From contig JAKOON010000006.1 of assembly GCA_022577435.1 (NCBI GenBank), positions 15,107,501 to 15,171,500 on the forward strand: a DNA stretch of 64,000 nucleotides, read 5' to 3'. The notes beneath the pieces are model-generated. The model searched no databases and was not told the DNA's origin. It was given only the letters and a program-made list of their open reading frames with translations. The position numbers and the translations under genes were made by a program. The DNA comes from Embiotoca jacksoni. Lineage: Eukaryota; Chordata; Actinopteri; Embiotocidae. Every line of letters starts with the position of its first letter. Positions within the stretch are counted from its first letter, which is position 1. Of the stretch, positions 1 through 13,400 are shown piece after piece.

Positions 1-105
1 ACAGTATGAAAAAAAAAAAAAATCAAGAATTTCAAACATTCCTATTCAATTGTAGCTCGAAATCTGAAACAAAATGTGTTTTACTTCACTTCAATCAATG
101 CAAAA

Positions 106-445
106 TGTTTAGTTTGACATTTTGGGAGAAGCCGAAAGTGAGACGAGAAGATCGATAGCCCTCTTATGTTTTTGTACAGTAAATATGAAGTGGTGGCCAT
201 TAGCTGGGTTAGCTTAGCTTAGCATCAAGACGGGCAACGGGAAAGAAGGTAGCCTAGCCAAAGCAATTTGGTAAAAATGTAAGTACTTTTTACACATTTT
301 CATGTACACATTAAAAACACCAAGATAAAAACAAGCTTTGGAGACCCAGACCCAGGTTAGCCATCTCCGCTATGCTTCCAGTCTTCTTACTAAGTTAAAC
401 TAACCAGATGCTCGTGGTAGCTTTACACTTCACAAAATTATGAAC
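106..445 (+). mobile_element. Teleost dispersed repeat (MITE-like), decayed copy
   Basis: This stretch begins with a GACATTTTGGGAGAAG-like end, continues through a 'gttagcttagcttagcat' core at about 206-225, and closes with 'cttccagtcttcttactaagtt' read against the opposite arm. I recognise this arrangement as a short non-autonomous element that is very common in teleost genomes. It lies in the fhip1a intron upstream of the last exon. Exact ends and target duplication are not resolved, and the superfamily is not assigned. Identification is from memory of the repeat. Confidence 0.55.
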
Positions 446-1124
446 TTGATTTTTTTTTTAAAGCATATATAATTAGACTCTAGATATCAAATAAATAATT
501 TTAGTTTACAGTTGGTGGGTGGGAATTATTGGCTTCAGGTTTTTTTTTTTGTATTAGTTATGGGAGATATTTTGGTGGCAAACTGATGATTGGAAAACAA
601 ACTGCTGTTGTTGACTTCTTTTATCTCATTTGATGTCCAAAAACTGGTTCAAGACATCATTTGCATTCATGATCGGTTGTGTTTGGGCTGCCTTCGGGAA
701 CCTGAATAAATTCTACTTGATTTTGTTGAGTATCTCTGCAGTTGCGAAACAGCCTCATTCGAGCCCTGGAGCCATAGCCATGTTTTTGAACTCGATTCCC
801 TCGTTGCTGTCAGAGTTGTACAAGCTACAAGTAAATAGTTGTCGGAAAAATGTTTGTGGAAAGATGAGAGACCACGATGGGAATTTTAAAGGACATTTGT
901 TTAGTTGGCTAACTGGATCACTCCTTTTTTTTTTTGGTATGTGTTCACACTTTTTTCAGGAAAGCAGATTTGGTTCAAATTTATTATAAATAAAGAAACC
1001 GGTGACAGAAATTTATTCGGGTTCCAAAATGTTTTTAGCACAAACTTGCGCATTTGCAGTATACAGTACAGTATGTCCATTTGCCATGTTGTCCTTGTAA
1101 CTTATTCAGTCTGTCTTTTCTCAG
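446..1124 (+). other. Intronic sequence of fhip1a, no further feature
   Basis: AT-rich intronic DNA that ends in a good 3' splice site (polypyrimidine tract and CAG at 1111-1124). Open frames of 100-140 codons occur here, but they run across the splice site and have no coding character upstream of it. I see no earlier fhip1a exon in the window. Confidence 0.5.
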
Positions 1125-1321
1125 ACAAAAACAGCAGCCGAGGCTCCAACCAACCGGAGGGGGGAAGGATCTTGACGAGTTCACCGCCACCAAAACCCAA
1201 AGCCATCTCTATGGATCGAACAGAGGTGTTCGCTACCGTCCTCTACACAGAGTTCCTCAAAGAACTGGCTGCAATCGCACAAGAGCACTCCATCTTATCC
1301 TACATTCCTATGGAAGAGTAG
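1125..1321 (+). CDS. fhip1a: FHIP1A C-terminal coding exon (partial gene)
   Basis: Last coding exon of an FHIP (FAM160) family protein, a subunit of the FTS-Hook-FHIP complex that couples dynein activators of the Hook family to endosomal cargo. The exon follows the acceptor TCTTTTCTCAG and completes a codon begun in the previous exon (two bases, AC). It encodes about 64 residues ending in TAG. The conserved C-terminal helix VLYTEFLKELAAIAQEHSI is clear, preceded by a low-complexity SSPPPKPKA linker. FHIP paralogues share the 'EFLKELAAI' tail. I choose fhip1a over fhip1b because gatb is the immediate tail-to-tail neighbour, as in human 4q31.3. All upstream exons lie outside the window to the left. 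The family call is strong; the paralogue call rests on the neighbour gene. Confidence 0.8.
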
Positions 1322-2690
1322 CTGTGTCCCAATACGCCTCTCTTCATATTTTTTGTCCTTTTCAGGCATTACTTGATGAAGAAAAAAATATGGAGTATTT
1401 ATTTTCTGAGCTAAATCATGTTTATTTAAAAAAAAAAAAAAATCTTCATTCTTTGGTAAAGTGTTTTCGCAGCCAAGGAGGAGGTCCAAACTTTGAGCTG
1501 GAAAATGTTAACCTTTTAGCTGAAGCCTGCACCAGCCGATAATCTTCATAGCTCCAGATCCCCCAACCAAAGACTGTGGAGAGACTAACATTATTTGTCA
1601 AACTTCAACCCTTATCTGAACTTAGAGGGTTCTGCCCTTCTTCTGGATGTCTTCTCCAACCAGCTCCAACAACACGAAGATGTCCACTGCTCAGTGTGGT
1701 TCTGAAAAATACTCAGGTGGCCTTTCAGGAGTGTTGTCTCCATGTCATGGGCTTACGTTGAACATCGATTGACTATTACTCTGGTAGCCGACTGACAGCA
1801 GTGCTGGTAACATCACAGAAACACGTCCAATCTTACACTTTGATCTTATGCAACGTTACAAGAATTAAACTTTCTGCAAAACAGGTCAGTCACTTTTGTC
1901 TTTAAACTTCACAAAGTGGTGTTTCCACAAAGTCCTGGTGTGTTTCATGTAGATTGTTTTGGTGTTTTTTTTTTTCTGTGGATTAATGATGGTACCTCAG
2001 GAGTCTTTAAATGCATTCTCTCTCAATCCTTATACTGCTCTGGGTGAAGCAATGTTCCGCTGATGCACTAGTTTCTCACATTTATGGGCTCTACACCTTC
2101 TCCATGTCTGCACAGACCGACAAACCAGAGCACCAAAACCAGGTTTAATCAATACTATATTTAATTTGCCTTATTTTAGTGATGCTTTATTATGTGTATA
2201 TATTGTAAGAAAAATGTTTTTGTGACGTAGAATACTATGCAAATCGAGGATATCTGGGGTATAATTAAATTGAGCATATTTTCATAATGGGACAGGGTAT
2301 TTAAGCTTTTTTGAATTTGTATTCACATTATTTTTCAACAAGGTTATAAGAGGCTTTTTAGTTCGAGTTTGTTTTCACTTTCTTCTTTTTTATGGATTGT
2401 GTAGTGTGTTGTTTTAGTTGTGAAATCTCACTGTAGGCTGTAACAGTTCCTGAGGGGCAACCTATTGGAAATTGCCTTTATTTTAGTCCGGGTATCATAT
2501 GTGGTTGTTAGTATGAATGTCTAAATGAAATTTATTTTGTTACAAAGTATGCCTCTATTGAATGAATTTAAAAAGGACAGAAATTCTTGAAACTGGTGCC
2601 TAAGTGATGACTAGTTCACATTATTGCCTCAATTTGAAAAGATTTAAACAGGAGTCATAAAATAAAATTTTGTAAAGCTTAGGCTCAACA
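1322..2690 (+). other. Probable fhip1a 3' UTR
   Basis: AT-rich non-coding DNA directly after the fhip1a stop codon. Candidate poly(A) signals on the + strand are ATTAAA near 1864 and AATAAA at 2661-2666. I cannot tell which is used. The end given here simply extends a little past the later signal. Open frames at 1054-1542 and 1576-1761 are in frames other than fhip1a and look like noise. Confidence 0.4.
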
Positions 2691-4824
2691 TTTGTAGGGG
2701 ATCCTTTTCACATGAAGCTGTCCAATGTTGCAGTGTAAAAGGAAGTCTTACATTTTATTAAACTCAGTTTCTAGGAACCAAAAAAAGAAAGAAATCAACC
2801 GATACCAGACAGAAGAAAGAAGCAGTTAATACATAATGTAATGATGAACTGTACTTTGGAGATTAGAGTTGAAATTTTTTTAAGAAAATCTGATATAGAC
2901 CTTAATTCAATCCTTCATTTTAAAGAGCAATATATGACACATGATTTCTTTTTTTTTTTTTTTTTTTTAGTAATTAAAAGATTCAGACTCTGAGATTAAC
3001 AAACTGTTTCAAGTAAATCTAAGAAAAAGTGAAGTCAGTTTTGTACTAGCAGAGAAAGGAGGCTGAAAACAAGGACACTCTTTGTCTTGTATCCTTGTGA
3101 ACTCCACTGAGTCGATCAATGTTCTCATCTCATCAGTTTAACAAAGACAATTAAGTGTTGGGTTTAACTTTGTTCAAATCTGTATCATGTATTTCTGTTC
3201 CTATTTAAAACCATTCATATCCTACTTGATGCTTTACTGGCAATACATTATGCATCAGGATCTTTGTGTGCTAATGTTTTTACAAAAATGGCTTCTTAAT
3301 GTATATTTGTATCAGTCAAAGCCATCTTCAGAGCTGTTGAATAAGTCCTTCTCTGGTTAAAGAATGTGGCAGAGCACTTTATCAGCCTTTTCATACCACA
3401 GTGCCACTTGGTCTGTGTTAACACACCCAGCACAGTCACTGTTTTAACAGGACTGTAGCATGAGCGCAGTCCATACAACCACGATAATAGACCGGTTTCT
3501 GTCTCGGTAGGTTTATTTTCCAAAGACTCATCCTTCCTGACAACGTTCGGCCTGTTTTCTGTTCAGGATTTGACCAGGCTGCTGTTTGTTGTTGATGCCT
3601 GAGATACAAAGGCACATCTCTTTTAATAAAGCCCAATTCTGGTAAATGAAACTGGATACGTTTAGTATGTCTACACCTTTGTCCCGCAGGTTTAATCTGA
3701 CACCATCAATAAATTCTTTCCTTTTTGCCAGTTGTTGTTTTGCAGCTGTTTTTTCTGTGAACACTGATGCCCTCATTTCACAGAGATTTGGTTCAAAACT
3801 AGGTCTTGTCCTCAGGTCAACACACGAGCTCACATTCTCCATTTACATGCAATGACAGAGAACTGTTTGAACAGCTCTTAAAATATCCCGTGCATCAGTT
3901 GTGTCCAAATACAAAAGGTAAACAGTTTTTTTTTAATAAGTAAAATGCATCATTTTACACCTGTTTGTGCAAACAGATCATTACATGGGTGGAAAAGTCA
4001 GCAGTAAACTCTAAATTGATGTGGAATAAATTGGAGGGAAAAACATGTATATAGGTCAGAATATGGGGCACTGGATGCTGTCAAACCAACCAGGACTAAC
4101 ACAAATAACAGTCATCCAATGGCATGCACCTGAGCAGTACAGCTCAAAATGTCTGCCAAATCCAGTGAGGTAAAATCAGATCATTTCCTCACCAGATTTT
4201 CTTACTAATCTCCATATGGGGCCAGATGTCATGATATACTTACCTGTCATCACTATATTTGACTAAACTGCACTAAATCCCCTCATACTTACAACACATG
4301 AGCCACAAAGAAGAAGTGGTGTTCTGACGAGTTAAAGAATAACGGTTAAGCCCTCAGACCACAGCGACACGGAGAATGTATCTCTCAACATGCTTCAACC
4401 ACTAGAGGGAGCTCAATGACTGATCTCCAGCGTGGATGCTTGAGCTGGACAGGCTTTCTGAGCATCTGTCATGTCAGCAATTTCATCTTCTGCCTCACAA
4501 ATGCCCATAATGGCCAATATGGCAGTAGCCAATGGTACATTAAGTTATATTGAAAATGTTACATCGAATTATGTGCAGCTCCTTTAGGAGAAATAATTCT
4601 GGAGCTCACCCTGTCCCCCCTGCCTTACAGGCACTGAATCTGAAATAAAAATAATTTGTTAAGAGAAAATCCATGCACAAAGGATACATTAAACATCTCT
4701 TCACCTTGTGAGACCATTAAAACGTGTGTGTTACTGTATCTTTGGGTTCATGAATGCCTTTTGTTCCCTCGCAAAATGAATCGAACGATACAACACTGCC
4801 AGGGACAGAGATAACCTGTAAAGC
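2691..4824. other. Intergenic DNA between the convergent fhip1a and gatb
   Basis: About 2 kb between the tails of two convergent genes. It holds short poly(A)/poly(T) tracts (for example 2948-2968) and a pair of opposed open frames around 3430-3855 whose translations I do not recognise. It may include the far ends of either 3' UTR. No gene or element is supported. Confidence 0.4.
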
Positions 4825-4830
4825 TTTAAT
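4825..4830 (-). terminator. Candidate poly(A) signal of gatb
   Basis: Reading the minus strand, ATTAAA lies about 265 bases beyond the gatb stop codon. It is the first common poly(A) hexamer variant I noticed downstream of the last exon. Its use is inferred. Confidence 0.35.
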
Positions 4831-5093
4831 GCTTTTCAAAATCATAAATACATAAAGAGCATTATTGTTTGTCTAGTGAAAACATTGTTCAGTTTTTACA
4901 AAAGGTCTGTCTTAGGAAATAAGGATGGTAGTTTCATTTTATCACACCAGTCGATCTGGTTTCATTTGACGGCCATGAATACTCTGCATATCATCTTCAC
5001 AAAGATGTATAACATCACTGTCTTATCGTTTCCTAAATGTCAGTCATGACTTGACTTTCTGACACGGCCTTGTTTCGCAGAACAGTCTGACCT

Positions 5094-5219
5094 TCACGAA
5101 GTCTTCTTCTGTAGAATCGCCCTCACCAGAACTGGGTCAGCCCTACCTTTGGTCTCTTTCTGAACCAGGCCCATCAGCTTGTTCAGAACTTTTTTGTTGC
5201 CATTTCTGATGGCGTGAAC
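5094..5219 (-). CDS. gatb: gatb exon 13 (residues 508-548, stop)
   Basis: Follows TCTCTGTAG and encodes VHAIRNGNKKVLNKLMGLVQ and then KETKGRADPVLVRAILQKKT before Ser and TGA at 5094-5096. The 'R-N-G-N-K-K-x-x-x-x-L-x-G-x-V' helix and 'ADPxxV' end are typical of GatB C termini. Confidence 0.92.
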   Translation of the reverse strand, partial: VHAIRNGNKKVLNKLMGLVQKETKGRADPVLVRAILQKKTS

Positions 5220-8200
5220 CTACAGAGACGCACAGGAAACACAAAACGTTTTTTTGAAAACATGCCCTCTCTCTGTATGTAGTTACATGGTAGATTGAGC
5301 TCTAACCTCATCAGGATGTGAGTCCACCACCTTCTGGCAGATGCTGTGCATCTGTTCAGTGTCACTAACGAGCCCCAAATCCTGCTCCTGGATGATCAGC
5401 AGGGCCGTCTTGCCCGATGACCTCCACATCTCCTGGAACACCTAAGAGCATGGGGAAACCCATAAGACGCAGGTGAGAACCAGAACACCGACAAGCACAG
5501 ACAGAGGGGGATAATTGGAAGGTCTGCGTAGCTAACTGACCCGCTTGGCAACCGAAGAGGAGATGTGTCCTGTTTCCTGGAGCTCCAGCAGCTCAGCCAG
5601 AGCAGACGGAGAGATTGGGCTGAAATCAAATTAAGGGGTAATTCAATTACACGTTAAGAGATGGACGTTAATTCGTAATATAAATGGTATGGGAAATGGA
5701 GAGAGAAAAAGTAGGAGTGTCTGACCGAAAGGACAAAAGAGTCTATTAACATTTGACTGTAATGTTTTTGTCTCTGCTTGTTTATTCCCCAGGCTACCAC
5801 GTAAACAGAATCAAAAAGCCTGTAACTTGCATTCAGTGTATATTCAAGGCATTCAATCTCAGTTAAATCTCATCCAAACAGGGCAGAGATGCTGTGGAAA
5901 AACAGAAGTATCTATCTTTATAAATACAACTCCGTTTGACCGACTGTTTATGTGTCAAGTAAAGCAGTGATTCCTTACGTAGGGTATTGTACACTTCCAG
6001 GGGCCACATGAGAAGCTTATTTATGAAACACCTTAAAAACTATAATTCAATTTAAAAAACAACATGCCCACATACGTGTGTAGAAACACAAACACACACA
6101 AAACATACATTTGAATAAAGAGTCCATAAAAACTTGTCTACTAGCAAGCAAGTTGAAATATTTAAGTAAAATATTGTATATATGGTCAAAAGTATAAATA
6201 AGTTGAGATATTTAGCTAAAAAAGACTGAAATACTTAGTTAGAGGTAGTAGTTAGCTAAAACTAATGGAAATAGGTAAAAAGTTAAATGTTTTGACGTAG
6301 TTTATAGGAAGTAACAAATTAACAGTTGAAATGACTGAAAGTAATAAATAATGAATAGTTAGGTAATGAATAATCAGGTGAACATAGCGAGCTAAATGTA
6401 ATAGTTAAATGACTGATACATCCATTTTCTGCCACGTGAGCTTGCAATTTTGGTAGTAGTACACAAACCATCCCAACGTAACCGGAATATTCAATGACAG
6501 CTCAATTTGTAACAAATATCCCCGTTTACGTATTAAATTGTCTTAACTTCAGTAAGTACATTTCATAGGAACATGCGTGCAGATGATCGGGCACTTGAGC
6601 TCATCTTTATGTGGGGCATACTGGACCAAAACGGCTGGCATTGAAACAGAGAACCCTCATTATATTTGTTTCCAAATCTTTCACATTTTTAACATTATCG
6701 TGCGGGCCTGGTGTCACAATTCTGTCACCGCGCTGTCGCCATCCTGCCTCAAATCTGCCACTTAGTTTCCCTCATAGGCAGCCGCCAGGAGCTTTTCTGA
6801 GGGCGAAACCCTGGAGGAGCTCTTAATGACATGTCTGCAGGTTCACCTCTCAAACTGTCTGACCAGTCGGCCTTTCAGTTATGCATGTCATTAATCCAAC
6901 TCAACAGCTTAGAGCAAGAAAAGCAAAAGAAAATTTGGACTGGCCTGACAGGACAGAAGAGGCAAAAGCTTTGATATTGTCGGTGATTATATGCACAAGA
7001 AAGGAGATACCTGCTGTTCTTAGCAGAAAGTTTTAACACCAATTATTTCCTCCTGGCTCCACTTCCTCAAAACGTATCTCCAAGTACTTAGATGACTCAG
7101 TTTCTTAACCGCCTGCAGCTTTTGACAGCCCTGCTGGCCGCTCTTTGTTCGTCTTTAACTCTCCTCCATTTAACCAAAGCAAATGCAACATTATGCATAA
7201 ATAAACACCAGCTACTTTATGGTTTACCCACACACAAACACTTCAGAAACAGCCTGGGAGTGGTAGATAAAGTACAGCTCACAGCATTTGTGCAGATGTC
7301 AGTCCATTACTTCAACTTCATGTGCTCTGTAATAACTCAGAGCTTTTACTTCTCAGAAATTATCATTGCGCTCTATTGCATATCACAGCTGGACTCAACA
7401 ACTCGGATGCCTCCAACCACCTTCATTTCTCTTTTAGCTGCATGAACTATTAAAGAGCCATTTTAAGAAAATTGCTCAAATGAAAAGAGTTTAAATGAGT
7501 GTCCGATATTGAGCATCTTAGCGTGCCATAAACAGAAACAGTGGGAGAAAACGGGTGTTATTTGTTCATAGCCGTTGGACAGAAAAACAACTCTGTGTGA
7601 AAGGTGTCATGGCAATTTTTTTTTACATTAAAAAGAAATGAAAACGACTATATTTTCAAGAGTGTTCTATAAAATGCAACATGTTCCAGCTAACAGGCCT
7701 TCTTCAGAGCGAGATCAAAACAACACCTACAAAAGAAATGATTTCGCTGATGCAAGTGGATTTGTCAAAACAAGCTTTTCTCTGATGGCCTGTCAGACTG
7801 CCGCAGGAGCTTCTCATTGGGAGATGCAAAGAATTAGAGAAGATCGAATGATTTATGAACTCGTGTTATTGTTGTATAGTCCTGGATGAGAATCCGTTTA
7901 TCTTACTAAGGCTGATGTGCTCTCATTTCCAAATGAATACAAAAACATTACACGGCACAGACAACATCTTTTTTTCTGCTTGTTAATCTGGTGCAAACCT
8001 TCTTGGGGAAAATAAAATACAGTTCAATAATTTAAGATTTAAGTGGCATCTCCTTCTGAGCTATTGTGTATGAAAGTGTGTCACAGACATGGGAATCTGC
8101 AGCAACCCTGCAATTAGACTGAACATTTAAAACTAAAGTGAATTTTCCTTGAAACTCTTGTTACCCTGCAACTTCTGCTTTCACTGAGTTCAGTTGAGAC

Positions 8201-10376
8201 ACACTACTATTTTTTCTAGCTTAGTAAACTGGACTGTGACTATTGCTTGGTTCGACATGATTTCACAGACCTCAGTTGTCACAGCTGTCACTACACATGA
8301 TGCATCGGGTTACTTCAGGCGGAGCACGGGGGCCGCTCTTGCGTTCTCTGATTGGTATCAGCTGTTAGCTGTTTAATTCATGCCTCGAGATGACCAGCTC
8401 ATTCACAGCTGTGTGTCTACGAGCTGACCAGATACATCCAATCACGTACATGATGATATTTCTCACTAGTTTGAAGCAGTTTGTTTCCCATTCATTTCTA
8501 TTTGGGAGGAGTCGGGCCGACTGGTCTGCCTCCTTCACTTTCAATCATGAATTCTGACGTATAAAATCAAATCAAATCCAATGATCAGCCAGTCTCAAAG
8601 AGAGGGATGGACTGACGTCTTATTCAGGAAATATTGCTTGTTCATATTCTTAAAAAAAAAAAACGTCACCGTGTAACAATACAGGCATCAGATAAGCCAG
8701 TAAGCTGTTGGGCTGTGGTGAGCCAGAACAGTGGCAGAGGTTAACAATAGTAAAATGTTTGGAAAAAAAGAAAAAGAAGCTGCATCACTTTTGGACTGCT
8801 ATCGTTAGCCGAGCTCCTGCGGTTCATGTTTACGACCCTGCCCACACACTTTCCTGCCCCCCCACCTGCTTTCTGGCCACTCCATTCTAGTAAATTCTGT
8901 CAGGCAAAATTTTGGCCCAACTGCAACTTCACTCTGCTCATACATACATGCCAACGCTGCTCGCTGCCAGAACTCCCTCCAACCCAACCTCCTCCTTATG
9001 TTCTAAGCTTTTGGAATCATCGATTTAACTGATCTAATGGTTATGTATGAGTTTATTAAGAAGGAGTGATTCAACATGTTATATCTTCTTTTTTGGCCAT
9101 TTTTACATCTTCATTATTGACAGTGGAGAGGGAACAGGGAGTGAGTGAAAAACAGATGCAACAAATGTTCCTCTTGCACCTTAACCGGGCACGTTGTGGT
9201 TCATGGTCAGAATCTTGACCCCAAAGCTCCAAGTGAATAGCTTAACCTCTTTCTATTCCAGGTGTTTCATTTATCAGAGAAGGCCAGGTCAGGATGAGTA
9301 GATTTTGAAAAAAAAACATCACATGATGTACTGACCCTCAAGTTGAAAGCAACAACAATAAGGATATCTTTTTATGAGTGCCCTTGTCTGTTTATGTTAC
9401 ATTGTTCCTTTTGCAACAGCCTGAAGCAGCCAGGGGAGATTCCTAAGACCTAAATCAGGCAGTTATATATCACAGTATTCATGAGCTAGTTGGGCAGAAA
9501 AAAAAGACAAAACACAAACAATAAGCATTACGTGATTATTATTAACGTAACATGACGTGATTCATTGGCGTGTGTCTCACCTCTGGCTTACACTCATATC
9601 TTGCTGTTTGAGGTGACCCAGCAGCTCATTTGTCAGCCAGCCGATCACCTTCCTCGGCTCCTTCTTGGTCGCCCTCAACACCGCCTCAAAGTACTCCACC
9701 AGCCCGTCCTCATTCTGCAGCACAACACCATGACAATGACTTTATCACTTCACATGCACATTACCTACATAGGATCAGAGCAGCAGAGTTCATCAGTATA
9801 CAGCTGCCTCCTGCTAGACTCGAGCAGAGCTGCATCCAAGTTAGCTCCACTCAGACTCGATCGGATGGCAATTAAAAGAGAGATGCAGGAAAGTGATTGA
9901 GAGAAGGCACTAACTTCTCTCTCACTGGCTGCTCTCACCTGCTTGGGAAACTCACCACCAGAGTGAAGCTGTGCTCGGGCAGGATGCCGTACGTTTGCAC
10001 CAGCCTGTCTCTTTTGACACTGGGTAGCTCTGGCAGCCCTTCCTTTATCTTCTGCACCACCACCGCCCGGCACGCATCAATGCCAGTGGGCAGCGATGCG
10101 TTATTCTCATACACAATCAGAGGGGGCAGGTTGGGCTCTGGCATAAACCTGAAGAAAGGCAGGGGAGGTAAAGGGGAAAGGGGAGGGAGAGAGGTGGAGA
10201 TGGGGGAGGGGCTTCATCAGCAGGACAGAGGCTCAGTGAGAAGGAGGTCAGCTTTTGGTGAGTTACTAATAGTTCTCCTGACACCACACTTGTCACATTT
10301 CACTTACTCCCTTAATCATTTGACTCCATCAGCCTTAAACCTGTCTGTCTATCATTCCCCCACCTAAACTAAAACT

Positions 10377-10437
<61 letters not shown>

Positions 10438-13400
10438 CTGAGGTCTGGACCTTGAGTGATGTCTGTTTATTTCTCTCCATCTATCTGCCACTCACCGGTC
10501 CCCAGTGAGAGCAGGATCACTGTCTGATATTTAACTGCACATCTATGAACACAAGCACCAGGGACAGAGAGGACTTCAGGAGGCCCACAAACTCACCTGT
10601 AGTCCTGAAGACCCTCCTTGTCCCTCATAGGTATGGTCTCCCTGAAAGACAAGATGAAAATGTTACAAATAAACAGTCTGATACTTTAACACGCCTGCAT
10701 ATGCTGCTTTTCTTTATTATAGTTAACTCAATATCTTTGTACTGTGGATAAAGCAAGAAATATGTGCTAGAAGGAATTATAGTGGACACGTTTCTCTGTT
10801 ATTTTACAAACACAAAAAACAATTAGCAGATCAAACAAAGAGAAAAATACTCAAACAGAAGCAAAATAAGGCAAAGAATGAACATATGTGTGTGGATCCC
10901 GTTTAGTCAGCCAGCTTGTCTTCAAACTAGCGTCTTCAGATCTGTAGCCACTTTCACAGGAATGGGAAGAAAGAGCAAATCACAGCCCATCACACACACG
11001 GTTTAACACGCTTCCCTGTGTACCTCGGACATGCAATGTCTCATGGGAAGGAGGCAGAGCACCAGCCGATGATCAAGGCCTCAGCTGTGTATTGATATGG
11101 CTCATTCTGTGAGCTCATAAGCCCGTGAGTAGCACATAGCTCACAGATAACACGGGACGACGGCAGCATCCAAATGGCTCTATCCATCATCATTACCACG
11201 ATGGTTTCTCCTCAGCAAAGCACAGGACTAATGAACCAGGCATAGATCCCAGTCAGAGGGTGCTGTAGTGGGTAAATCTTGGCAATGCTGTGCAGCTTTT
11301 TCATCCTCTCACCCTGATTTGGAATCATACGCCCGGGTCTCGTTTTGCACCGTCCCCCCTCTCTGCAGGACATCAATCTGTCTCTGGATCTCATAGTCTG
11401 GTGAATATAAGGGAGAACATGCACACAAACACAGACCACAAATATAATTTGGTGGTTAATGCCAAACACCTGCTGTTACACACTGGCAATCCTGAGGTCT
11501 CTGATTGCTGCCATGTTTTAACTCTGATAAACGATGCTTTCCTCCATGACTTTTAAATATCAGTTGAGCAGCTGAGAGAATGTTGTACAACTTTTTATTT
11601 TTAATTTTTCAAGTACAACACAATGGTATGTCAAACCATACTTAAAAAACATGCTTGTAAAATGGTGTAAATTTCTGGCTTGGACAGCTTGGCGTGAAAC
11701 TCAATCAAAAGTCAGCAGAGTTTTACTGCAGCTGACACAAAATCTTTAAGTGAGAAGCTGCACTGCTATCATACAGCTAAATGTTTTTGAATGGCTGTCA
11801 GACCTAAACTTATTCCTCACAAGTTAATGTCAGTATCAACTATGCTGTCTGTTTCAATGTCTGGTCATAATCCAGCTATCTTGTTTTCATTTTAACCCCC
11901 CCAAAAAAAATCATCCTAGTTTTGAGCACTGGAGTAACACAAATATATAAGTTTTGTTACACTATGCAGTTGTTTCTCTTTGCTCTTAAGCTGTCAAAAC
12001 ATTTTTATTAAAGAAAGAGAAAAATACTTCCATCTGAATCGTAGGAGAGTGGACAGTAGAAAGAAATGGAAAACACTCCTGTAAAGTACTAGTTGCCAGG
12101 CAACCAGTGAAGGCTCCAGTAAGTTACTGGTCCCAGCCAAGTAGTCTGGTATACAAGTGTTTTTAGATTTCTTTTCAAGGTGTGTTTCTTTTGCATGATG
12201 TTTTTTTTTCTAATTGCCTTATTGTTGAAATGTATTCCCCAAATAAACTTGCCAATTAAACTTAATTAAATGTTCATTACTAAGGTTTTTAAACTTTGCT
12301 AACTTTTCGCCCTCTGTAGCTTTATACTTGCTGTACAGACGGTGTTCAGTAGCATCAATCTGTAACAATTATTCTCATCGAGTTTTAAATGTTTCAGGGA
12401 GCTTACCTATAGCCCTGCCCAGGTATCGGACGCTGTTGATGTTCTTCACCTCTGTCCTGACGCCCAGCGGCTCACCTGGTCTGTGTACGGACACGTTGGC
12501 GTCCACTCTCAGCTGGCCCTCTGAAACAGAAAGATGTAAAAGATGCACACTGGGAGAGAGAACTACGTTTAAAAGTGTGGTGGCTCGGAACAAGACGAAG
12601 AGGGAGGCAGAGAGTGATTTCCATACCAGACATGTTGCCTTGACAGGTGCCCAGGGCTTGCAGGATGAGCTGGAGCTCTCTGACAGCTGCAGCAGCCTCC
12701 TCTCCACAGCTCATGTCTGGCTCCATCACCAGCTCCATTAGACCTACACCTGTGAAGACAGCTGTACTTTAACATCTTTAAGGTATCTATCACATGGACC
12801 TCTGTGACAAATCTCAGCAGTGCATGCTTTGTTGGTTATATTTACTATCTGACTAACATTCACACCAGTGTTAAACAAAAAAGTTGGTGTTATACTGCAA
12901 AATGTTCTTTTACTAACAACAAATTCTCTAAAATGCCAAACATCAACAATATGTCCCTGAAAACGTCCAACTTCTCCACTGTGTGTGGAAATCAGCCCCG
13001 ACTCCATTCACTCCTACTGAAGATGAATTTATAAAACCGGTTTCATTCCTTATTAAAGAAAGATTAAGAAAGTAATTTTCTAAAACAAAAAAAAATCTGG
13101 GCACTGTGCTTTATATATAGCTTTGTTTAAACAGGAGTAAATAGCGCATTTATTTGACACTATTTTCAGCCATGGTGGTTGACTAAATAACCTACAGTCC
13201 CCAAGTTCATTAGAATAATGTCCCCCAAGGCAACAGTGAGGCTCAGTTATTCCTGGGAAACAATTAATGTCTACTTCTCAGAGGAATTAGCTGTACCAGC
13301 ATTTGAGTACAAGACACAATAACAGGATCAATTTAGTCTTGCGCTTCATGGGATTTGTTGACAATTCGAGAAATAGAGAGTACCTCAAGACTTATTCTTT

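Noticed and set aside
1054..1542. 162-codon + strand open frame
   Set aside because: Different frame from the fhip1a exon at 1125-1321, which carries the conserved VLYTEFLKELAAI tail.
3528..3842. 104-codon minus-strand open frame with an overlapping + frame
   Set aside because: No recognisable family, no splice context, and it lies between two gene tails in AT-rich DNA.
8700..9032. Overlapping open frames on both strands in gatb intron 10
   Set aside because: No family resemblance, and exons 10 and 11 already join in phase around it.
9897..10367. 156-codon + strand open frame
   Set aside because: Antisense shadow across gatb exon 9 and its intron; the minus strand encodes conserved GatB sequence.
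12328..12741. 137-codon + strand open frame
   Set aside because: Antisense to gatb exons 5 and 6 and runs across their splice sites.
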